A DNA stretch of 64,000 bases from Leptoclinus maculatus (Eukaryota > Chordata > Actinopteri > Perciformes > Stichaeidae): assembly GCA_032191485.1 (NCBI GenBank), contig JAVDOI010000011.1:17986117-18050116 (forward strand), in the 5' to 3' direction. Of the stretch, positions 45,900-55,729 are shown in pieces. The notes below the pieces were generated by a model that was given only the letters and a program-made list of their open reading frames with translations, was not told where the DNA came from and ran no database searches. Each line of letters starts with the position of its first letter. The stretch's first letter is position 1. Both the position numbers and the translations under genes were made by a program.

Positions 45900-47942
45900 T
45901 ATATATGAGAGTCAAAGATTTTTACAAAGGGAATTTTGGATTTCTCTTTGTATCACACAGATCAGAAGATACTGTCAACAGCCGGTTTTGGAGAATAGAA
46001 CGTTGAATAAATCAGGCTATTAATGAAATATGAACAAACACCTCTGTAACAACTTCCAGATTGTAGATAGGAATGGAGATTTCTGGCTCAGAGTATAAGG
46101 AAAACCCCATTTTGAGAAGAAAAGCCTTTAACGATATGTGAATATGGTATATCACTACGGGTGAATATGGTAAAAAAAAGAAAACTTACTTCCAGTAAGA
46201 CAATTTATTTTTTTTGTTCTACAAGTTGTCTGAAATATTATGTTTGGATACGCAAACCTTTGGTGACTTTTGGGGAGGGTAGTAAAACAAACACTTAAAA
46301 GTGTCTGAAACAGAAAGTCTGAAAGAAGACATGTTATTACAGCAAAATAGCCCCAGCTCTCAAAATTGACCAGTGTTTGTAAAATGATGTGTTTGCCTTA
46401 GGTGTATCCCCCTGATGTCTTTCGTTCACTTGACTTCAGTCACATTCTTTTGTTTCTTCTGTCAGCATCTTCAACATCCTCCATTAGCAGCCTGATACAC
46501 CGGCTGAATATCCGATGGAATGGTGATTGGAAGGGTGCATGTGTTGCTGGCTTGGATTATGTTATTTCAGGGTGTGCTTCATTACTGTAGTACTCTGTCA
46601 GGATACATGGACGGTAATGTTTCTTTCATGGCTCCTAAGCAACTGTGGACCCCCCATTGGTTTGCAGCTGTTCTATGTGGCCCTCTGATAGTTTGACTCT
46701 CCCACTGCTAATTGTCCTCCCTTTCCTTCGCTGCCATCCGCCCACGGTTCCCCCAGTCAAACAGAAATGCCATTGTCTTCACATCTGTGCAGATGATCCG
46801 ACTTATGCACAGCAGTGGGGATAACTCATTACCTTGATGTATGTCGTACTTGACGGTGGCTCTGGGATTCGCCTTTGAGTTAGTTTTTATATCTTTGCTG
46901 CAGAAAAGTTCTCGGGTCACAGGCCTTTTTATTTTGTTGATGCTTGGCAACGGGGAGCGAAAAAGCAAAAACAACACGGGGAGGTCCCGCATCAAGCTGC
47001 ATTTATCTAGTTTCACCTCAACAGAAGTTGAGTTTCCAGTAGACAGGCTCAGTAGTGCTGATTATTCTCAGCACAGCACACATAAGTATTTATGGGAAGC
47101 CCCATCATTAGCTCTGTCCGCTGTATCCTGTATCACCAGCGTGCGAGTCAGGTTTCCAGGAGGCTCAGCAGCCTCAACACATATTTACAAGAAGGTAAAA
47201 TGACGGCTATCAGTTTATATAAATTATGCGATACAGTTTCAGGAGGCGATAGTCGAGCCCAGTAAGGGTTTGCCAGTAGTAATGAAAGACGTCAGCAAAG
47301 AGCGAGGACTTAGTACGGCTACAGAAGAAGAAAACATGTTTCACCACCCACGCTGCTAAGACTAAGCTACACTTTGTCACAGTAACTCATTCAGCGTAGA
47401 GTCAGTTTGTAACATTTAATTAGGGTTGCGATGTCTTTTCCGACTGGCAGCATGTATTTGGCATGCTAGCATGGCGATGCATTCAAGTCATAAGTAGATG
47501 GGACAACTTATTTTGTTTGAGAGAACCCACCAATAGCAGGGCAAAAAAATGAAAAAGCTTCCATGGATGGCAGCTACAAATGAGCACATGATTATTTCAT
47601 ATTTGGACTGTAATGAAAAGATCAGACCGGCCTTGTAGAAAATACTTGGCAAAGCAACAGATGCGAGGCGGGAGCATTGAATCTTGCCTGTCGGTTTGCC
47701 CTCACCATAATAGACTTATTATGGTCCGCAGGTGCCCTTGGAGAATGCATAGATTCCGCAGCCAATCGCAGCGCGTCTTGGTTGCACACAGATGAGCTCG
47801 AGACCGGGGTCAAAACCTGGCAGGTGGCGTTCTACAGCTGCCTCGGCACATCATCTCTCAATTAAGCCGTAACATAGATTAGCAGTGGGACTGTTTTGCT
47901 CAGTGTTGATTCTTATGTGCCACACTTTAGAAGCATTTAGAG
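45900..47942. other. Non-coding stretch, about 2 kb
   Basis: No gene is supported. A minus-strand run at about 46,775-46,860 faintly resembles a LINE reverse-transcriptase motif (see findings). Confidence 0.4.
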
Positions 47943-48006
47943 CAGGGGTCTTTAACGTTTTTTAGGCCAAGGACCCCCAAACTGATAGAGAGATGGAGCA
48001 GGGACC

Positions 48007-48014
48007 CCCTACTA
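48007..48014. repeat. Target-site duplication, left copy (CCCTACTA)
   Basis: CCCTACTA directly precedes the CAGGGGTC terminus and is repeated exactly at 52,523-52,530. An 8-bp duplication is characteristic of hAT insertion, and the central TA fits the nnnTAnnn preference reported for the Buster branch. Confidence 0.9.
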
Positions 48015-48118
48015 CAGGGGTCTTCAATTAAAATTCCAAAAGGTCCAGATTGAGAAAATCTCCTCGGGCAAATGTCCGGAACATTACAATAATATCTAAC
48101 TCGCGCCACTTAGTGCCA

Positions 48119-48140
48119 TATATATATATATTTATATATA
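48119..48140. repeat. Short TA-rich run
   Basis: ATATATATATATATTTATAT type sequence in the left arm of the inner hAT element. Confidence 0.75.
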
Positions 48141-48430
48141 GATTAATTTAATGTTGATTATTTCATCTGATATTTTATGTTTATGGTTAATTTACATTAG
48201 TTGTATACATCATGTATTTACTAGTTATATTTGTGTCATTTAATAAGAACTCAACATACCTACATGGAAGAGTGAGCATGTGTTGATCACGAGGCAATAA
48301 ATAATGAAAATTGAAAAAATAAAGAAGTTTGGTTTATTCTTATTGAACATTAAGCCTAATTTATCTACCTCATTGATTTAATTGTCACACTTAAATCCTG
48401 AATTGAAAGGTTAAACAGAAGAGGTCAAAG

Positions 48431-51400
48431 GGAACCCGTTACCTGTGGAATCCGTTACGCATGGAATCAGTTACGCATGGAACCCGTTACGCATGGAACC
48501 CGTTACGCATGGAACCCGTTACGCATGGAACCCGCTACGCATGGAACCCGCTACGCATGGAACCCGTTACGCGCTGAACCGTTACGCGTGGAACCCGTTA
48601 CGCTTAGAACCCGTTACGCGAGGAACCCGTTACGCGTGGAACCCGTTACGCGTGGAACCCGTTACGCGTGGAATCCGTTACGCGTGGAATGCGTTATGCA
48701 CGGAACCCGTTACGCACGGAACTCGTGGAATCCGTTACGCACGGAACCCGTTACGTGTGGAACCCGTTACGCGCGGAACCCGTTATGCATGGAACCCGTT
48801 ACGCGTGGAACCCATTACGCGTGGAACCCGTTACGCGTGGAACCCGTTACGTGTGGACCCCGTGGAACCCTCTACGCGTGGAACCCGTTACGCACGGAAC
48901 CCGTTACGCGTGAAACCCATTACGTGTGAAACGTGTTACGTGTGGAACGTGTTACGTACGGAATCTGTTACGCACAGAACCCGTTACGCACGGAACCCGT
49001 TACGCACGGAACCTGTTACGCACGGAACCCGTTACGCACGGAACCCGTTACGCACGGAACCTGTGGAATCCGTTACGCACGGAACCTGTGGAATCCGTTA
49101 CGCATGGAACCCGTTACGCATGGAACCCGTTACGCATGGAACCCGTTACGCAATGAACCCGTTACGCATGGAACCCGTTACGCATGGAACCCGCTACGCA
49201 TGGAACCCGTTACGCGCTGAACCGTTACGCGTGGAACCCGTTACGCTTAGAACCCGTTACGCGAGGAACCCGTTACGCATGGAACCCGTTACGCGTGGAA
49301 CCCGTTACGCGTGGAATCCGTTACGCGTGGAATGCGTTATGCACGGAACCCGTTACGCACGGAACTCGTGGAATCCGTTACGCACGGAACCCGTTACGTG
49401 TGGAACCCGTTACGCGCGGAACCCGTTACGCATGGAACCCGTTACGCGTGGAACCCATTACGCGTGGAACCCGTTACGCGTGGAACCCGTTACGTGTGGA
49501 CCCCGTGGAACCCTCTACGCGTGGAACCCGTTACGCACGGAACCCGTTACGCGTGAAACCCATTACGTGTGAAACGTGTTACGTGTGGAACGTGTTACGT
49601 ACGGAATCTGTTACGCACAGAACCCGTTACGCACAGAACCCGTTATGCACGGAACCTGTGGAACCCGTTACGCACGGAACCCGTTACGCGTGAAACCCAT
49701 TACGTGTGAAACGTGTTACGTGTGGAACGTGTTACGTACGGAATCTGTTACGCACGGAACCCGTTACGCACGGAACCCGTTACGCATGGAACCCGCTACG
49801 CATGGAACCCGCTACGCATGGAACCCGTTACGCGCTGAACCGTTACGCGTGGAACCCGTTACGCTTAGAACCCGTTACGCGAGGAACCCGTTACGCGTGG
49901 AACCCGTTACGCGTGGAACCCGTTACGCGTGGAATCCGTTACGCGTGGAATGCGTTATGCACGGAACCCGTTACGCACGGAACTCGTGGAATCCGTTACG
50001 CACGGAACCCGTTACGTGTGGAACCCGTTACGCGCGGAACCCGTTATGCATGGAACCCGTTACGCGTGGAACCCATTACGCGTGGAACCCGTTACGCGTG
50101 GAACCCGTTACGTGTGGACCCCGTGGAACCCTCTACGCGTGGAACCCGTTACGCACGGAACCCGTTACGCGTGAAACCCATTACGTGTGAAACGTGTTAC
50201 GTGTGGAACGTGTTACGTACGGAATCTGTTACGCACAGAACCCGTTACGCACGGAACCCGTTACGCACGGAACCTGTTACGCACGGAACCCGTTACGCAC
50301 GGAACCCGTTACGCACGGAACCTGTGGAATCCGTTACGCACGGAACCTGTGGAATCCGTTACGCATGGAACCCGTTACGCATGGAACCCGTTACGCATGG
50401 AACCCGTTACGCAATGAACCCGTTACGCATGGAACCCGTTACGCATGGAACCCGCTACGCATGGAACCCGTTACGCGCTGAACCGTTACGCGTGGAACCC
50501 GTTACGCTTAGAACCCGTTACGCGAGGAACCCGTTACGCGTGGAACCCGTTACGCGTGGAACCCGTTACGCGTGGAACCCGTTACGCGTGGAATCCGTTA
50601 CGCGTGGAATGCGTTATGCACGGAACCCGTTACGCACGGAACTCGTGGAATCCGTTACGCACGGAACCCGTTACGTGTGGAACCCGTTACGCGCGGAACC
50701 CGTTACGCATGGAACCCGTTACGCGTGGAACCCATTACGCGTGGAACCCGTTACGCGTGGAACCCGTTACGTGTGGACCCCGTGGAACCCTCTACGCGTG
50801 GAACCCGTTACGCACGGAACCCGTTACGCGTGAAACCCATTACGTGTGAAACGTGTTACGTGTGGAACGTGTTACGTACGGAATCTGTTACGCACAGAAC
50901 CCGTTACGCACAGAACCCGTTATGCACGGAACCTGTGGAACCCGTTACGCACGGAACCCGTTACGCGTGAAACCCATTACGTGTGAAACGTGTTACGTGT
51001 GGAACGTGTTACGTACGGAATCTGTTACGCACGGAACCCGTTACGCACGGAACCCGTTACGCACGGAACCTGTGGAATCCGTTATGCACGGAACCTGTGG
51101 AATCCGTTACGCATGGAACCCGTTACGCATGGAACCCGTTACGCATGGAACCCGTTACGCATGGAACCCGCTACGCATGGAACCCGCTACGCATGGAACC
51201 CGTTACGCGCTGAATTGTTACGCGTGGAACGCGTTACGCTTAGAACCCGTTACGCGAGGAACCCGTTACGCGTGGAATCCGTTACGCGTGGAATGCGTTA
51301 TGCACGGAACCCGTTACGCACGGAACTCGTGGAATCCGTTACGCACGGAACCCGTTACGTGTGGAACCCATTACGCGCGGAACCCGTTACGCATGGAACC

Positions 51401-51798
51401 CGTTACGCGTGGAACCCATTACGCGTGGAACCCGCTACGCGTGGAACCCGTTACGTGTGGACCCCGTGGAACCCTCTACGCGTGGAACCCGTTACGCACG
51501 GAACCCGTTACGCGTGAAACCCATTACGTGTGAAACGTGTTACGTGTGGAACGTGTTACGTACGGAATCTGTTACGCACAGAACCCGTTACGCACGGAAC
51601 CCGTTACGCACGGAACCCGTTACGCACGGAACCCGTTACGCACGGAACCCGTTACGCACGGAACCCGTTACGCACGGAACCCGTTACGCACGGAACCCGT
51701 TACGCACGGAACCTGTGGAATCCGTTACGCACGGAACCTGTGGAATCCGTTACGCGTGGAACCCGTTACGTGTGGAATCCATTACGCGTAGAATCCCA
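48431..51798 (+). repeat. 16-bp CpG-rich minisatellite, about 210 copies
   Basis: The unit is GGAACCCGTTACGCRT (16 bp) with variants ending GCAT, GCGT, GCAC, GTGT and GTAC, plus occasional short units (GGAACCTGT, GGAACTCGT, CTGAACC). It runs for about 3.37 kb inside the hAT element. Because 16 is not a multiple of 3, each frame cycles through the same 16-residue peptide period. The plus strand has few stops, giving frames up to 375 residues; these are by-products of the repeat, not genes. A landmark variant (GCGCTGAACCG) recurs at 48,571, 49,214, 49,832, 50,475 and (as GCGCTGAATTG) 51,207, showing a higher-order repeat. Most variants differ by C-to-T or G-to-A changes at CpG. Confidence 0.96.
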
Positions 51799-52089
51799 GA
51801 CACATTCCAGACTTCCAGGCATCTTTTCAAAAGGTACTGTGAAAAAACAACAACAGTGCAGTAATCTGCGTCTCGTTTTAACGGAAAAAACAAAAAGGGA
51901 TTTGCAAAAACGAAATACGGCTCGTTATTTGACTTTGGTTCTGTGGTTTTTCCGGTTTTGAATTCAGAACCAAAAACGGAAATACGACCGCCCATTTCCG
52001 TTTTCTGGTTTGAAACGAAAAACGAGAATACCATGGTATTTCCGTATTATCGAATGAACGGTAAAACAGATGACTAAAGCGTACACGGA

Positions 52090-52170
52090 CCATGAACAAA
52101 TACGAGTCCGTCCATTCTTTGTTAAAGCTCTGTTTTCGAGGTCCACTTTTCTCTTTTTAGAGCATGCCAT
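52090..52170 (-). pseudogene. N-terminal remnant of the inner element's hAT transposase
   Basis: From a start codon at 52,170 the minus strand reads MACSKKRKVDLENR and then, after a one-base frameshift, SFNKEWTDSYLFM. The pattern of a basic KKRKVD start followed by a F-x-x-EW-T-x-x-YxF block is typical of the N terminus of Buster/Charlie-like hAT transposases (the family that gave GTF2IRD2-, ZBED5- and EPM2AIP1-like proteins). No recognisable transposase follows; the sequence runs into AT-rich spacer and then the minisatellite. It shows the orientation and class of the element. KKRKVD also resembles a nuclear localisation signal. Confidence 0.72.
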
Positions 52171-52269
52171 GTTAACTTTGTTCTCCGACTTACTCACTTC
52201 TCTCACTGCTTCTCTCTCACTGCTCTCGCTCCGTCTCCCGCCTGTCTGCGTAATCTCACTCGACTCACG

Positions 52270-52345
52270 ATGCATTTTGGAATAAACATTCGATTGGCTG
52301 AGTAGCGTCACGTGAGATTATTTACAATGTATGTAATTGGTCGGT
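52270..52345 (-). promoter_or_regulatory. Residual transposase promoter elements
   Basis: Read on the minus strand, CCAAT boxes at about 52,335-52,340 (ACCAATT) and 52,293-52,299 (GCCAATC) and a TCACGTGA E-box at 52,308-52,315 lie 120-170 bp upstream of the transposase start at 52,170. The arrangement is promoter-like and fits the element's inferred direction. Confidence 0.45.
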
Positions 52346-52522
52346 GTGTTTCCTGAACTGCTGAATGAATGCCGTAAAGGCCAGAAAAGCTGCGCAGGTT
52401 AAAACAGAAGCGCTCCGCCAAAATGTACAATTCTCAATTATCCATTAATTATACGTCCGGGTCCGGATAGGACAGCGTCTGGGTCCGGATCCGGACCGCG
52501 GTCCGCCTATTGGCGACCCCTG

Positions 52523-52530
52523 CCCTACTA
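52523..52530. repeat. Target-site duplication, right copy (CCCTACTA)
   Basis: Exact match to 48,007-48,014, directly after the terminal CCCCTG of the inner element. Confidence 0.9.
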
Positions 52531-52574
52531 TATATATTGTATACAATTGTGTTTTATATTAAACTGGGCCTAGT

Positions 52575-52945
52575 GCCATGTATAAACATACCTTGTTATT
52601 GTGCATTCAATACTAAGCTATTCAAATAATACACAGGTTCATATATTCATGTTTTTATTTTAAACATGTGCAAGGTACAGTGAGTAGGGTGGCCGTGTCA
52701 CTGCCATTCATAAACATACCTTGTCAACTGATACCAATGCCAATATCAACATTGTCTGTCCATTGCATGATAATCATGCATACAAGCTGTTCAAATTGAC
52801 GTTTTTATTTTAAACATAAATGTGGAAACGAAAATGAGTGATGGCCTAGTAGTGCCACTGCCATGCATAAGCGTACCTGTTATCTTGCATACAATACTGA
52901 ACTATTAAAATAATGGACAGATTCATGTTTGAAAAAAAAATGTAA
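52575..52945. repeat. Three imperfect tandem units inside the outer repeat
   Basis: Each unit starts TGCCATNNATAAACATACCTTG (positions about 52,575, 52,702 and 52,861, the last as TGCCATGCATAAGCGTACCTG), then a CAATACTNANCTATT or equivalent block, and in the first two GTTTTTATTTTAAACAT. Unit length varies from about 125 to 160 bp. Confidence 0.65.
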
Positions 52946-53020
52946 TAAAATAAAAAAAATGTCTAATCAACCAAATATTTTGCGGACCCCCTGCAGTACC
53001 TCCGCGGACCCCCTTTTTTT

Positions 53021-54724
53021 AGCACGTGACTCTCCCCGATTTTGTCACGATCCTATGGAATTGTGCTATGATCCCAAGTTTTAATCATTTATGTTTTGTT
53101 CGTCAGTTTGGCATGAGAAACGGCTCAAAATACTACAATACCCATGAGCCTCGGCCGCTATGTTGCCATTGAGAAGAAGGCAGTCAGAGGCTGAAATCGG
53201 ACTGCAGTTCGGAACAAAACACGGCAGCATGAAAGTGAACTCATTAAAGCTGCAGCTTGTGTTTTCAGTTTTCCCAACGCCTCAATTACGCGAGAATTTT
53301 CAGTCAGAATGCATCTTGGGAATCGAAGTTAATTCAACATTTTTATGCACGCAGGCACGTGCGTATTTAAAAGAAATCCACAAGAAGAGAAGCTCTTGAT
53401 TTTGCAATCCCTCGCGGTATCGTCGAGTCTGTCCTTAGAATCCGCACGTCTTGACAGTAATTGTCTGTCTCAAAACACTGACAGGAAATCCTTACAATAC
53501 TCCACAAGATCAGGCCTCGTTTCTCCGGTGGAGACGTGCTTGAGGTGGAGTGGAGATACTTTGTGACTCAGTCATTTGAGGAAAGAGGTGAAGAACCAAG
53601 AAAACAACATTTATCTTGCTGATAACCCAGTTGCCCTGCATGACATCCAGGATGCCCCCACAGAAACAGTCAATGGACTCTTGCTAGGAATTCAAGCTTA
53701 TTTTGTGCCTCAGCCACTGGTTTTACCACTTATTAAGGAACCCTAATAGTGGGTTGCTATAATAGGCACACTTTTTAGGGTTGGAGTTTTATTACCACCA
53801 GGAAGTGGAAGAAAGTAAAAAGTAGTCAGCTGAGTTATTGATGGATGTCAAAACTCTCCTCTGCCTAAAGCACATATAAACTGCAACTGAGAGAAACAGC
53901 AGGTAGCATAATTTTCGACTGCAGGCGGGGCCTGGGGAATTTAAAAAACAAGCAACTTTTTAAAAGATCTTGGAAACTCACCAACCACGAAAATGAGATC
54001 TGCCCTGGCATCTACAGGCGGCAATAAAGCAACCGGCATGCTTAAGTCTGACAGAACAAAGAGGGTCTGACAGAACAATCCTGGTCCCCGGGGATTATAC
54101 TTTTACTGGTTTCCCATTCTACAAGCATATTCATTGCAGTCGCCGGGTGTACCAGGCGTAAATCACTTACTGATTTGATGCCAGTATAGCTACACGAACA
54201 GGAACTGTAATTGAGAACCAGCACTATAAAGCTCTGTTTAAAAAATGGAGATCTTCCGTTCAGAAACTGTGTCCATTAGGTGTTTGCTGGTGTCTTATTT
54301 CTACGTGCCTTGCCAAACTGAGACAATATGATGATTTATAATGCAGCCATAATGGATTGTAATAGGGGATACATATCCAGCTGTTTTGAATATCAGGATA
54401 AAATCTTGCTCGGAAAAGAAGAACAAGGGCTTGAATGCACCATAAGTCTTGTTACATTTGGGTTTCTAAGCTAATTATATTGCTTTACATTAATCTATAT
54501 CTATTAGTTCAACAGTTTTTGTCAATATTGGTCATGTGTGCATTATTGCTGTTTGGTTAAATGTTATTTCCTCTTCACTATAGCAGAGTGTGAGATGTGT
54601 CTGCTCACTGTTTTTATATCTAAAGATGGTGTGGTGTTAGTTTTTACTATTTAGTTTGGTGTCACTTTAAAGCTCTCGAACAGATTCTGTTTGTTCTGGT
54701 TGTATTTCCAGCGATAATATGTCT
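53021..54724. other. Non-coding stretch
   Basis: The part at about 53,095-53,460 (CTACAATACCCATGAGCCTC, AGAATGCATCTTGGGAATCG) has the look of another dispersed fish repeat, but no second copy is present in the window. A weak open frame there carries no domain. The rest is unique. No gene is supported. Confidence 0.4.
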
Positions 54725-55096
54725 AGGGCTGGGCGATAATTCAGCATGATAATTCATCCTCTTACAATGGAATCGTGATGAAATCATATACCAAGAAACA
54801 CACACTTACTCTAATCTCTCAGAAAATCTAATTTGATAAGAATTCCCAATGTAGTTCAATCAAACAATTGTCTTATTGTCTTGGATACTCTGTATTTCTG
54901 TGCATGCATGTAGACATAGACAGAGAAAAGCTGATCAATTTGCCCTGAAGGTCTTAATTAAATGAAAAAGCACTCAGTACTTTTCATTTGTCCAATATTC
55001 AATTCACATAGGAGTAAAGAACAATAGGCGTATGTATCGTTATCGAGAAATGAAATGATATGTATGAGTTTCTTTTGCCACATCGCCCGGCCCTCA
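54724..55096. mobile_element. hAT-type MITE with TAGGGCTGGGCGATA ends
   Basis: The left end TAGGGCTGGGCGATAA at 54,724 and right end CATCGCCCGGCCCTCA at 55,081-55,096 (reverse complement TGAGGGCCGGGCGATG) form imperfect inverted repeats of about 15 bp around about 370 bp of AT-rich sequence with no coding. The end sequence is a well-known type of small hAT-derived element in fish genomes. No clear target duplication. Confidence 0.65.
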
Positions 55097-55632
55097 ATTC
55101 ATTTCAAAACTCTAATTTTGAAAAAACGTCCTTTTTCAACTTCATAGATGGATTAAATTAATGTGTTTTTTTTTCATTAAAAAAATTGATTAAAGTGTCA
55201 GCTTAATTGATTTTACTAACGTCTAACAAACTAACTAACGTTGCTTATTCTTTTCATAGAAAGCCATTTATACATAAAATTGCAGCCTTTTCTCTCAGAA
55301 GCACACCCACATACAGCCACCAACACAACACAGGACCAGTCAAATCTCACTTTTTTTGTGTGGCTTCTTCTCCCTGACACCGTGTGTATTGATTCAATTA
55401 CCTGAAAGTCATGCCAGTTTTTGTCCATCCACCTCTAACACTTTTCTTCCCAACGTCCTCTTTGTCCACCTGCCCGCACGTATCAGTCTTCCTCCACCTC
55501 CCCGGTTGTCAGTCTCGCTCTATGTCCGTCCACGTCTCGGTGCGTCAAGATCCTCTTCCCCTCCTCGCGTGTCGACATCTTACATTCATTACCGCGCGGC
55601 CTTGGCTCAGGCTGCTCGCTTCCCTTCTGTGG
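55097..55632. other. Non-coding stretch
   Basis: Pyrimidine-rich on the plus strand from 55,420 to 55,570. A 180-residue frame (55,356-55,898) crosses it but is Ser/Pro/Leu-rich without domains, and its C-terminal half overlaps the candidate conserved block. Not called a gene. Confidence 0.45.
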
Positions 55633-55724
55633 TGCTCAATTACTCTGTCTTCCTGGGGCAAGCACTGGTGTCAAGCCACTGTAATGACTTTCTGATTATC
55701 TGTCTTTATGTGATGAATGAGATG
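55633..55724 (+). promoter_or_regulatory. Duplicated conserved-looking element, copy 1
   Basis: TGCTCAATTAC, then after 31 bp CACTGTAATGACTTTCTGAT, TATCTGTCTTTATGTGATGA. The same blocks in the same order occur at 56,493-56,574. No repeat or transposon signature surrounds it. It contains homeodomain-like AATTAC, TAATGAC and GATTATC words. Confidence 0.5.
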
Positions 55725-55729
55725 GAAAT

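Larger units (their letters stand above)
48015..52522 (-). mobile_element. hAT (Buster/Charlie-like) element carrying a minisatellite
   Basis: Left terminus CAGGGGTCTTCAATTAAAAT; right terminus, reverse-complemented, CAGGGGTCGCCAATAGGCGG. These give a terminal inverted repeat of about 14 bp with two mismatches, flanked by the perfect 8-bp duplication CCCTACTA. The minus strand near the right end carries the first codons of a hAT transposase (52,170-52,090) behind CCAAT boxes and an E-box, so the element's 5' end is on the right. The rest of the transposase is gone; most of the interior (48,431-51,798) is a minisatellite. The element is 4,508 bp, inserted into an older repeat. It cannot move on its own but could have been mobilised in trans. 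Confidence 0.88.
47943..53020 (+). mobile_element. Outer hAT-like repeat, split by the inner element
   Basis: It begins CAGGGGTCTTTAACG, followed by GGACCCCC words (47,943-48,014), and resumes after the inner element at 52,531. It ends with GCGGACCCCCTGCAGTACC and CGCGGACCCCC followed by a T run (to 53,020). Removing the inner element and one copy of its target duplication gives a repeat of about 560 bp. Its interior contains three imperfect copies of a 125-160-bp unit. I recognise the CAGGGGTC...GGACCCCC end sequence as a common fish interspersed repeat. The right terminus appears truncated: no mirror of CAGGGGTC is found there. Confidence 0.65.

Noticed and set aside
48445..51864. Long open frames (up to 375 residues) giving a periodic EPVTHGTRYAWNPLR-type protein
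   Set aside because: They arise in every plus-strand frame from the 16-bp minisatellite, with no start context, no non-repeat domain and no promoter on that strand. They are a repeat by-product.
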